A stretch of DNA of 24,210 nt from Thermoproteota archaeon. GTDB lineage: Archaea; Thermoproteota; Thermoprotei; Thermoproteales; Thermocladiaceae. Location: positions 1 through 24,210 of the forward strand of contig JAADDN010000091.1 in the NCBI GenBank assembly GCA_013153895.1, in the 5' to 3' direction. The notes under the pieces were generated by a model. That model saw only the letters and a program-made list of their open reading frames with translations, ran no database searches and was not told the DNA's origin. The position numbers and the translations under genes are program-made. The first letter of the stretch is position 1. Every line of letters starts with the position of its first letter. Positions 1-6,250 of the stretch are shown piece after piece.

Positions 1-2
1 TA

Positions 3-110
3 CTCGACTCACATGAAGAATAGAAAGATTGAAAGAATAAGAATAAGACAAAAACAACAGAAAAACACAACAAAAAACAAAAACAAACAAATAGAAGAAA
101 TACCTCGACT
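3..110. repeat. Imperfect direct repeat TAC(C)TCGACTnnCATG flanking an A-rich tract
   Basis: The word TACTCGACTCACATG at 1-15 recurs as TACCTCGACTAGCATG at 101-116, sharing the exact core CTCGACT (3-9 and 104-110). The copies bracket the A-rich tract. No open reading frame or transposon feature accompanies them, and the left copy sits at the window edge, so the true extent is unknown. This may be chance or part of a longer repeated non-coding unit. Confidence 0.3.
31..100 (-). terminator. A-rich tract; U-rich terminator candidate for minus-strand transcripts
   Basis: Only three of 70 plus-strand bases are T, and several runs of five or six A occur. Read on the minus strand this is a string of T-runs, which is the known signal for intrinsic termination by archaeal RNA polymerase. 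It lies just downstream of the minus-strand C/D sRNA candidate (133-183) and of the broken membrane-protein gene, so it could end either transcript. No protein is encoded here. Confidence 0.4.
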
Positions 111-132
111 AGCATGTGGGGTTGAATGTTTT

Positions 133-183
133 TCAGCTTAGGCGTAACTTAATCATCTTTCATCTGTGGGCTGGATTCATCAT
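133..183 (-). ncRNA. Candidate box C/D sRNA (2'-O-methylation guide)
   Basis: On the minus strand a perfect C box ATGATGA (183-177) is followed by a 10-base guide (176-167), a variant D' box CAGA (166-163), a 5-base spacer, a C' box GATGATT (157-151), a 14-base guide region (150-137) and a perfect D box CTGA (136-133). Order, spacing and the total of 51 bases match archaeal C/D guide RNAs, which direct fibrillarin to rRNA or tRNA. By the D+5 rule the D guide would target a G within a sequence complementary to GTTACGCCTAAG. I could not match the target. No clear TATA box lies at the right distance, so it may be processed from a longer transcript. Confidence 0.55.
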
Positions 184-185
184 TG

Positions 186-194
186 TTTTTTAGA
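186..194 (+). promoter_or_regulatory. TATA-like box TTTTTTAGA upstream of the GC-rich RNA candidate
   Basis: TTTTTTAGA here is identical to the boxes at 6221 and 6761, which sit 26 bases before start codons. The predicted transcription start, 25-27 bases downstream, falls at about 211-217. That is exactly where the GC-rich hairpin region begins, and no long plus-strand gene follows. Confidence 0.45.
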
Positions 195-210
195 ATTGGT
201 TATGGTGATC

Positions 211-300
211 GGGGAGGTGCCCCAGTAGGGAGATGCCCTTCATTTGGGCCCGTGCGGGCCTATCTGGGCTCTCTGAGTGTTATAGTGACTGTGTTGAGTA
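211..300 (+). ncRNA. GC-rich structured RNA candidate
   Basis: A block of about 60 bases (211-270) is strongly GC-rich in an AT-rich genome and folds well by eye. A three-way junction can form: stem CCCAG 221-225 with CTGGG 264-268, hairpin AGGG/CCCT (227-230 with 236-239, loop AGATG), and hairpin GGGCCC/GGGCCT (246-251 with 256-261, loop GTGC, one G-U pair). An alternative hairpin GGGG/CCCC (211-214 with 220-223, loop AGGTG) competes with the first stem and repeats the second: GGGAGGTGCCC versus GGGAGATGCCC. A TATA box lies 25 bases upstream and T-rich sequence (from 300) follows, which would give an RNA of about 90-100 bases. High GC is a known marker of stable RNAs in AT-rich hyperthermophiles. 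I see no tRNA, SRP, RNase P or H/ACA signature. The 3' end is uncertain and the strand rests on the promoter. Confidence 0.42.
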
Positions 301-301
301 T

Positions 302-1061
302 TTATTGTTTTCTTATTAATAGGATTCCTGTTCTTACGAATCCTATTTTTCGTAGAGATGAGTTGCATGCGATATATATTACTATGTTTGTCATAAACAT
401 TATGGATAGGAATAGTAATATACCATGTACTCCCACAGCTATTGGTATCATGCTGGTGATCATTAATATGCTAGCAAGTATGAATAATATGTCTCTAGTA
501 TCTTCATAAAGTCTAAAGTACGTTGATATAATTCCGATATCATATGCTAGACCTGATATTAATACTATAGAGATCAATATGAAAAATATTGGTAACATCA
601 TGTTAAGCTTATATATTACGTAAGGTGGAGTTATAGTGTAAAAGAAGAGTAATATGAGTAAGATGTTTGATATTGTATATATGATGCTTGATGTGAAAAA
701 CTATGTTGAATATTGTACCATATCTTGTATGGTCATAATTTTTAAGTGAGTTGAGAGCTGGTATTATGAATCCAAATACTGAGATCAAGATCAATATTAA
801 TATTATTATGATTATGCATATTATTAATATTGTTATAAATCCTAACTTCATTATTAACGATACTAGACTTAACACGTATGTTAGTACATGATTGTTAATT
901 AGCTGAAGGTATGGTGAGAATATTGAGCTTATTAATGCTCCTGATGTTAAGGTTATGATGAATATTGGTAATAGGAGCAGTATTGTGCATATTATTGCAC
1001 ATAGTATGGATGCTATCTTAAGCTTATTTAATGCATCATAGAGATATCTTACGTCCTGCAT
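302..1061 (-). pseudogene. Multi-pass membrane protein, frameshifted
   Basis: The first part (1061 to about 700) encodes a hydrophobic protein with three or four membrane spans. It then turns into an abnormal His-rich tail and stops at 609. Removing one T from the T5 run (plus-strand A5 at 696-700) joins it in frame, with no stop, to the hydrophobic frame that ends at 302. This restores one protein of about 252 residues with roughly seven membrane segments. The break is either a real frameshift or a homopolymer sequencing error; both halves keep normal codon use, so it would be recent. Layout resembles small crenarchaeal integral membrane families such as DUF973, but I recognise no diagnostic motif and assign no function. 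A TATA-like TTAATA at 1081-1087 precedes ATG 1061 at leaderless distance. Confidence 0.75.
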
Positions 1062-1108
1062 CCACTTTTTAAGAAGGTATTAATCACTGTTTTACGTTCT
1101 ATTATTGT

Positions 1109-1157
1109 TCAGCCGAGAACCGAGTCTTCATCTTTCCGTGCCCGTTACACTCATCAT
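1109..1157 (-). ncRNA. Candidate box C/D sRNA overlapping the enolase stop codon
   Basis: On the minus strand a perfect C box ATGATGA (1157-1151) is formed by the last bases and the tandem stop codons of enolase (AGA TGA TGA). It is followed by a 12-base guide (1150-1139), D' variant CGGA (1138-1135), C' box AGATGAA (1133-1127), a 14-base guide region (1126-1113) and a perfect D box CTGA (1112-1109). The total is 49 bases, typical for archaeal C/D sRNAs. The interval is richer in GC than its surroundings. It is probably cut from, or co-transcribed with, the enolase mRNA. Targets of the guides (complements of GTGTAACGGGCA and of the stretch ending TTCTCGG) were not identified. Confidence 0.6.
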
Positions 1158-2416
1158 CTTTTTACTGGTGCCATCTTTGCTGCTTTTCCTAAGTAATCCC
1201 ATATTCTTATAAGCTCATTAAGTTTTGCCACTCTTTCACCTCCTGTTACTCCCGTCTTTATGAATGGTGCTCCAAATCCTACCGCTATGTGAGCCAGTAT
1301 TGGATACTCTGTCTCTCCTGACCTATGTGACACTATGATAGTGTATCCATGAGATACTGCTAGCTCAGCTGTCCTTCTAGCTCTTGTTAATGTTCCTATC
1401 TGATCTGGCTTAATTATTATACCATTAGCAGCCTTCATCTGAATACCTTTTCTAAGCCTCTCCTCATTTGTTACAAATATGTCATCTCCAACTATTATTC
1501 TATCAGGAAACATTGATGTTAGCTCAGCAAAACTCTCAAAATCCTCCTCATGAAATGGATCTTCTATATAGTATATATCGTACTTCTCTATCAGATACTT
1601 CATGTACTCTAGCTGTTGTCTAGGATCTCTCTCAACACCCTCATTCTTATATACATACTTCTTCTTCTCCTCGTTCCATAATGTATCTGCTGCAACATCA
1701 ATACCTATCCTTATCTCTATACCAAGCCTCTGACCAACCTCCTTAGTAGCTCTAGAAAGTATCTCTAGAGCCTTCTCAGTAGATATTCTTGGAGTCCATG
1801 CTCCCTCATCATTTCTACCACCTGTGAATGTTGGGTCCTCCTTCATAAGCTCCTTCAGAACTGTCTTATGAACCTCAAAGTTTGCTTTAACTGCAGTATA
1901 TGCATCAGGAGCACCTATAGGTATCGATAAGAACTCTTGAACATCTGGTCCAAGTCCTCTACTATGTTTTCCACCTCCAATAACATTACCGACAGGATAT
2001 GGAATATATCTAGCCATCGCTCCACCAATATGTTGAAATAATGGTATAGCTAGAGCATCAGCTGCAGCTCTAGCCACGGCCATGGATGTTGCTATAGCTA
2101 CTGCACCACCTATCCTAGAGAAGTTCTCAGTACCATCAATCTCCTCAAGCTTGAGATCAATCATGACCTGGTTAGATGCATCAAGACCAACAAGCTCAGG
2201 AACAACAAACCTCTCGAAAGCCTCTATACCAGCATCAACACTATCATTAGGAAAGTACACCACCTCATGCCTCCCTCTTGAAGCACCTGCCGGTGCTGCA
2301 GCTCTACCATAACCACCCTCAAGCTCTACCTCAACCTCAACAGTCTCCTCTCCCCTCGAGTTGAATATCTTACGAATAGATAGGTCACGTATAGATGTTA
2401 TGTCCTCAATGCTCAT
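1154..2416 (-). CDS. eno: Enolase (phosphopyruvate hydratase)
   Basis: Converts 2-phosphoglycerate to phosphoenolpyruvate in cytoplasmic glycolysis and gluconeogenesis. The 420-residue product is full length. Visible marks are the N-terminal NSRG substrate loop, the GGGKHSRG loop, the EDPFHEED metal-ligand segment, GDDIF, the catalytic-lysine motif IIKPDQIGT and SHRSGETEY near the C terminus. ATG 2416 is supported by a TATA-like box (minus-strand CATTATAAT, 2439-2447) centred 27 bases upstream, overlapping the end of the HAD gene. Enolase can therefore be made as a leaderless mRNA as well as by read-through from the HAD gene 24 bases away. It ends in two stop codons that double as the C box of a guide RNA. 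Confidence 0.98.
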   Translation of the reverse strand: MSIEDITSIRDLSIRKIFNSRGEETVEVEVELEGGYGRAAAPAGASRGRHEVVYFPNDSVDAGIEAFERFVVPELVGLDASNQVMIDLKLEEIDGTENFSRIGGAVAIATSMAVARAAADALAIPLFQHIGGAMARYIPYPVGNVIGGGKHSRGLGPDVQEFLSIPIGAPDAYTAVKANFEVHKTVLKELMKEDPTFTGGRNDEGAWTPRISTEKALEILSRATKEVGQRLGIEIRIGIDVAADTLWNEEKKKYVYKNEGVERDPRQQLEYMKYLIEKYDIYYIEDPFHEEDFESFAELTSMFPDRIIVGDDIFVTNEERLRKGIQMKAANGIIIKPDQIGTLTRARRTAELAVSHGYTIIVSHRSGETEYPILAHIAVGFGAPFIKTGVTGGERVAKLNELIRIWDYLGKAAKMAPVKR

Positions 2417-2439
2417 TCAGGACATAGTAGGTTACGTGA

Positions 2440-3084
2440 TTATAATGTTTTATCAAGAAGGCACTCTACTATACTGAGGACAGGATACATATCTCGACCA
2501 TACACAACGAACTTAGCTATCTTAGCAACATCATCATCAACAGGATTATAAGCTATAGAGTACCTAGCACGTGATATAAATGGAAGATCAATAGAGCCGT
2601 CACCTATAGCGAGAGTACGATCCCAATCTATGTTGAAAGCTCTCTCAAAAACATTAATAATACAATCTTTAGAACATACATTAACACGAACAGAGAACAC
2701 TCTACCATTCTTATAGATCAACCTATTAGAAATATAGAGATCAACATAATCACGAACTAGCTCATAAGCAAGCTCTAGACCACCACTAACCATGAATATC
2801 TTCACACGATTCCTGTTAAGTAATCTCAAGAGCTCTATAGCTCCAGGAACTAGATCATCAGAACTGAGATATAGATCACACTTATAAGAACCACGCCATA
2901 GAAAGACGTCAACGAAAGCCCAGTCTCTATAATCTATGATCTTTCTCTCTAATGCTGCTTCTCTATGTATAGAAGCTATCTTCTGAGTACCAAGAAGAGA
3001 ATGAATATACTGCCAACTACTCTTATGCTTAATAATGACACCATCAACATCTAGTATAGCATATCTTATAGCTCTCTTACACAC
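2440..3084 (-). CDS. HAD-superfamily phosphatase, phosphoserine-phosphatase-like
   Basis: The 214-residue protein carries the HAD motifs: I, LDVDGV (residues 12-17, Asp nucleophile and acid/base); II, VSGG near residue 120; and III, IGDGSIDLPF near residue 185. The helical cap after motif I matches subfamily I phosphatases such as SerB. It likely hydrolyses a small phosphorylated metabolite; the substrate cannot be read from sequence. The only in-frame start is GTG 3084. It overlaps a GAGGTG word and lies 29 bases from the TATA-like box at 3110-3118, fitting a leaderless message. It lies upstream of enolase on the same strand (gap 23) and diverges from the membrane protein at 3142. SerB itself is an alternative; HAD enzymes also serve as riboflavin-precursor phosphatases, relevant because ribH lies about 1.5 kb away. 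Confidence 0.85.
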   Translation of the reverse strand: MCKRAIRYAILDVDGVIIKHKSSWQYIHSLLGTQKIASIHREAALERKIIDYRDWAFVDVFLWRGSYKCDLYLSSDDLVPGAIELLRLLNRNRVKIFMVSGGLELAYELVRDYVDLYISNRLIYKNGRVFSVRVNVCSKDCIINVFERAFNIDWDRTLAIGDGSIDLPFISRARYSIAYNPVDDDVAKIAKFVVYGRDMYPVLSIVECLLDKTL

Positions 3085-3109
3085 CTCGATTAGTAATGTA
3101 AACGAACTA

Positions 3110-3118
3110 CTTAAAAAC
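3110..3118. promoter_or_regulatory. Single TATA-like box shared by two divergent leaderless genes
   Basis: CTTAAAAAC is the only TATA-like element between the minus-strand GTG at 3084 and the plus-strand ATG at 3142. Its centre (3114) is about 29 bases from one start codon and 28 from the other, the spacing expected for leaderless transcription in both directions. The surrounding ACTTAAAAACTTGT is nearly symmetric. Confidence 0.5.
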
Positions 3119-3141
3119 TTGTATCACAACACTACCATGTT

Positions 3142-3510
3142 ATGCATAAGGATCAAGCTGTAGGTGTAGGTCTGATAATTATAAGCATAATAGTAATAAT
3201 AGTGTATGCTCTCCTCATGTTTGGACCATACATACCTATCGCAAACATAAATAAGATATTCACGATGTCGGTATCCATAGCTGCACTACAAGTAACAGCA
3301 TTCATAGCAGTAGCCATAATATTTGGAATACTTGCATGGGTAGGATATACCCTAGCAACAACACCACCACCTAAGCCAATAGAGGAGATAGAGAAGGAGA
3401 TAGAGGAAGAATTGAAGAAGCTCGAAGAAGAGCTAAAGAAAGAGCAAGAGAAAGAGGCACAAGCACAACAACAGACGGGTACATCAAGCTCAGAATCAAA
3501 GACTCAGTAA
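3142..3510 (+). CDS. Small two-span membrane protein with acidic coiled-coil tail
   Basis: The 122-residue product has two hydrophobic helices (about residues 8-30 and 43-70), a Pro-rich hinge (TTPPPKP), then a highly charged Glu/Lys helix (about 78-105) with coiled-coil pattern, and a low-complexity Gln/Ser/Thr tail. This predicts an inner-membrane anchor with both ends on the same side and a cytoplasmic or exposed coiled coil. I recognise no named family or enzyme motif. ATG 3142 is placed 28 bases after the centre of the shared TATA box; an earlier ATG at 3137 is in another frame. It converges with the amidohydrolase gene and overlaps it by 7 bases. Confidence 0.8.
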   Translation: MHKDQAVGVGLIIISIIVIIVYALLMFGPYIPIANINKIFTMSVSIAALQVTAFIAVAIIFGILAWVGYTLATTPPPKPIEEIEKEIEEELKKLEEELKKEQEKEAQAQQQTGTSSSESKTQ

Positions 3511-4583
3511 AACATTCTCACAATCTTACCATCAATCCTACCTAAAGTCCTACCCATCCAGAGAATTCTCCTCAGAAATACACAATCTTTCTCGACTAAA
3601 TGATCACAGTACACTACTTGAAATCTAGCAACATCATTATACCTCACACTCATGAATACTGACCTACATATATGGTAAGGATCTACATTAGATCTCAAGA
3701 GAACCCTAACCTCAGACCACATGTCAGGATCATTTAGACCAACATTATCAGTACCAACACGCACATTTTTAACATTTTTAAACACCTCTACATTAAACTT
3801 ACCTACAAGAGCTAAATTTGAACGAGGAGTTACAACAATAATCCTATCCTGAAGTTTAGAGAGATCTCTAACATGTACACAGTGTACTAGTACATCTGCC
3901 TTCAACACATCTATAGCCAGATCTAGATCACGCTCCTCAGAAGTATCTAACGTTTCTGATACATGAGTCATAATCATCTTATCACGTGAGTGCACTATCT
4001 TCTCGATCTCTTTAAGCTCATTAACATTATAATTTAGAGGAGATATCAGCTCAACATCATAACCCTTCTCAACTATCATTTGAACCTCATTAACAATATC
4101 TTCACAATAGTCTTCCCAAGGTCCTAGATGAAACTTTGAAGGTTCTAGAAATGGTCTTATAATCATTGGAAACTTTCTAGAAATTTTCTCAAGAAGCTCT
4201 ATTGTTCGTAGCCCATTCTCTAGAACTATCCATAATTCACCTGTCCCTGTCCTATATGCTACATCTAGTGAATATTCTATACTTCTAAGCAAATTCTCGA
4301 TACTTATCGTATTAATATATAGGTACTTTATGCCGTATGGTGCTCCAACAACATCATCAATATACATAGTCTTGAAGTATTTTCTCAAGTCTAGGTCAAG
4401 TATATGAACATGATTATTCATGAACTGAGGAGCAACTATGTTAAACTTCTTATTAAATCTCAGTTTCGATACTTTACCTATTCCTACTATCTTACCTTCA
4501 TCATCTATCTCTATCTGTGCATTATTTAGCAGATATGGGTTAGAGTCCTCTACTAATAGTAGTCTCCTAACTCTGATGATCAC
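3504..4583 (-). CDS. Amidohydrolase-superfamily deaminase-type enzyme, operonic with ribH
   Basis: The 359-residue protein has the full metal-site pattern of ATZ/TRZ-type deaminases: HxH at H58/H60 (NNHVHI), THVSE with H207 and E210, H234 (VLVHCVH), a SNLAL segment near 255 and D279 (VGTDNVG). N- and C-terminal strands form the usual small composite beta domain. It should hydrolytically deaminate a heterocycle in the cytoplasm. GTG 4583 overlaps the ribH stop by 4 bases (GTGA), so the two are translationally coupled. Two substrates are attractive: the 2,5-diamino-6-ribitylamino-pyrimidinone phosphate of riboflavin synthesis, whose archaeal deaminase is not settled, or 6-aminodeoxyfutalosine, since menaquinone genes lie at 11.8-14.5 kb and such deaminases belong to this superfamily. 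Context favours the first, but neither is shown. Confidence 0.85.
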   Translation of the reverse strand: MIIRVRRLLLVEDSNPYLLNNAQIEIDDEGKIVGIGKVSKLRFNKKFNIVAPQFMNNHVHILDLDLRKYFKTMYIDDVVGAPYGIKYLYINTISIENLLRSIEYSLDVAYRTGTGELWIVLENGLRTIELLEKISRKFPMIIRPFLEPSKFHLGPWEDYCEDIVNEVQMIVEKGYDVELISPLNYNVNELKEIEKIVHSRDKMIMTHVSETLDTSEERDLDLAIDVLKADVLVHCVHVRDLSKLQDRIIVVTPRSNLALVGKFNVEVFKNVKNVRVGTDNVGLNDPDMWSEVRVLLRSNVDPYHICRSVFMSVRYNDVARFQVVYCDHLVEKDCVFLRRILWMGRTLGRIDGKIVRMFY

Positions 4584-5047
4584 TCTACTACTATAGTCCT
4601 GTTACTGTACTTGCTCTCTCTCAACATTTTTAACCTTCTTGCAAGTTTAACAGCGGCTTCAACAGCTCTTCTTGAATATTCTTCAGCTCTCTCCATTGCT
4701 TGTAATCTTGTTGCTCCTGGACCTATTATGCCGAGTGTTACAGGTTTTCTAAACTGTATAGATATGTCTAGGAGCTTTCTAGCAGCTTGATTAGCAACGA
4801 CCTCGTCATGCTTAGTCTCTCCTTGAATAACTGCTCCGAGGACTACTATAGCATCAACATCATCTTTCTGAGCTAGCTCATATGCTGCTATTGGTGTATC
4901 AAATGTTCCAGGAACCTTCACTATATATGTGATCTCTGCTCCTAGAAATCGTGCATGGCTGATAGCTTTCTGAAGCATTATGTATGTTACATCATAGTTG
5001 AACTCTGACACAACTATGCCAAGTCTCACCTTCTCCACAATTATCAT
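4580..5047 (-). CDS. ribH: 6,7-dimethyl-8-ribityllumazine synthase
   Basis: Condenses 5-amino-6-ribitylaminouracil with 3,4-dihydroxy-2-butanone 4-phosphate, the penultimate riboflavin step. The product is about 155 residues, the family size, with RLGIVVSEFNYDVT, KVPGTFDTP, GAVIQGETKHDEVVA (catalytic His) and PVTLGIIGPGAT. An upstream GTG at 5059 would add four residues. I prefer ATG 5047, because the TATA-like box on the minus strand (5064-5073) is centred only about 10 bases from 5059 but about 22 from 5047, and because the shorter start matches relatives that begin just before RLGIVV. It is the first gene of a two-gene unit with the amidohydrolase and diverges from argC/lysY. Confidence 0.96.
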   Translation of the reverse strand: MIIVEKVRLGIVVSEFNYDVTYIMLQKAISHARFLGAEITYIVKVPGTFDTPIAAYELAQKDDVDAIVVLGAVIQGETKHDEVVANQAARKLLDISIQFRKPVTLGIIGPGATRLQAMERAEEYSRRAVEAAVKLARRLKMLRESKYSNRTIVVE

Positions 5048-5132
5048 GAGACTGTTCACGTAGAGTTTTATTACAGTTACTGTTCAGTATATGCGTAATG
5101 CTTATTTTAGATTCAGGTCATAGTAAGTTCAC

Positions 5133-6197
5133 ATGTGTACTAGAGTAGGCATTATTGGAGCATCAGGATTCGTTGGAGGAGAGCTACTACGCATACTTCT
5201 CTCACATCCTCATGTTGAGGTTAGAGTAGCAACATCTAGAGAGTTCAAGGGAGAGTACGTCTTTCGTGTTCATCCTCATCTTAGAGGTAAGACAATGCTT
5301 AAATTTGTTGAACCAAACATAGATCTGATAAGTAAGGAATGTGATTACGTTTTTCTAGCAGTACCACATGGACAGAGTCTACATCTAGTTCCAAAGCTAC
5401 TCGAAGTTGGTCTTAAGGTTCTAGATCTAAGTGCTGACTATAGATTGAAAGATCCTGAAGCATATGTGAAATGGTATGACTGGAAGGAGCCTCACCCATA
5501 TCCTGATCTTCTGAAGAAGGCTGTATATGGACTACCTGAGATACATAGGGAAGAGATAAGGAATGCTGATCTCGTAGCTGTTCCTGGATGCATGTCTACG
5601 GCAGGAATACTCTCACTACTACCACTAGTGAAGCATGACTTGATAGAGACTTCGAGAATAGTTATAGATGTGAAGATTGGTAGTAGTGGTGCAGGAGCAC
5701 ATGCTCCAAGACTCGACCTACATTCTTATCGTACATACGTGATAAGACCATACGAGGTAACTGAGCACAGGCACATAGCTGAGATTGAGCAGGAGCTATC
5801 TCTAGTAGCTGGAAAGCCAGTACAGGTAGCATTTACGCCACACGCAGTCGATGTCGTACGTGGCATACTTGCAACATCTCACTCATGGGCTAAGAGACCA
5901 CTAACAGAGCCTGACCTATGGAAGGCATTTCGCTCGACATATGGTAATGAGCCGTTCATAAGGATAGCTAAAGACAAGACTGGACTACATAGGTACCCAG
6001 ACATCAAGTATGTTATAGGAAGCAACTACTGTGACGTAGGTTTTGAAATAGATTCAAGAACAGGCAGAATAGTTACCTTTGCAGCAATAGACAACCTAAT
6101 GAAAGGCGCTGCAGGACAGGCAGTACAGTGCATGAACATAATGTTGAAGATAGACGAGAAGACGGGACTAGACATGACACCTCTATTCCCAGTGTAA
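5133..6197 (+). CDS. argC/lysY: N-acetyl-gamma-glutamyl-phosphate / LysW-aminoadipyl-phosphate reductase
   Basis: NADPH-dependent reductase that turns the carrier-bound acyl phosphate into the semialdehyde in arginine and/or LysW-dependent lysine synthesis. The 354-residue protein shows the N-terminal Rossmann motif IGASGFVGGE (7-16), the catalytic Cys153 in VPGCMSTA, a SSGAGAH loop and the His of EHRHIAEIEQEL. In archaea one enzyme often serves both pathways, so I leave the choice open. The segment after SSGAGA (HAPRLDLHSYR) looks unlike the RPSxxSHHPER pattern I associate with LysY and may alter substrate recognition. No LysW, LysX, ArgB or ArgJ gene is next to it. TATA-like CTTATTTTAG (5101-5110) lies about 27 bases before ATG 5133, a leaderless start. 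Confidence 0.93.
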   Translation: MCTRVGIIGASGFVGGELLRILLSHPHVEVRVATSREFKGEYVFRVHPHLRGKTMLKFVEPNIDLISKECDYVFLAVPHGQSLHLVPKLLEVGLKVLDLSADYRLKDPEAYVKWYDWKEPHPYPDLLKKAVYGLPEIHREEIRNADLVAVPGCMSTAGILSLLPLVKHDLIETSRIVIDVKIGSSGAGAHAPRLDLHSYRTYVIRPYEVTEHRHIAEIEQELSLVAGKPVQVAFTPHAVDVVRGILATSHSWAKRPLTEPDLWKAFRSTYGNEPFIRIAKDKTGLHRYPDIKYVIGSNYCDVGFEIDSRTGRIVTFAAIDNLMKGAAGQAVQCMNIMLKIDEKTGLDMTPLFPV

Positions 6198-6220
6198 CTA
6201 CCTGTACTACAGACAGAACA

Positions 6221-6238
6221 TTTTTTAGACAGATCAAA
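6221..6238 (+). promoter_or_regulatory. Promoter of the NifX-like gene, twin of the one at 6761
   Basis: TTTTTTAGACAGATCAAA lies directly downstream of the argC/lysY stop. The T-run plus TAGA acts as TATA box, centred 26 bases before ATG 6251. The run may also terminate argC/lysY transcription. The word matches the promoter at 6761 (TTTTTTAGATAGATCTAA) except at two positions. Confidence 0.55.
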
Positions 6239-6250
6239 TAGAGCAGTGAC

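Noticed and set aside
205..276. GTGATC...CTGA in the GC-rich block as a possible C/D sRNA
   Set aside because: The C box is poor (GTGATCG), the span is long at 72 bases and no internal boxes are seen; the hairpin structure explains the block better.
183..509. 108-residue plus-strand frame at the window start
   Set aside because: It runs through the GC-rich RNA candidate and antisense to the membrane-protein gene, with a TTG start and no family resemblance.
4461..4503. C box ATGATGA and D box CTGA about 45 bases apart on the minus strand
   Set aside because: They lie wholly inside the amidohydrolase coding region, no C' or D' boxes are present, and the bases encode the normal DDEGKIVGIGKV segment.
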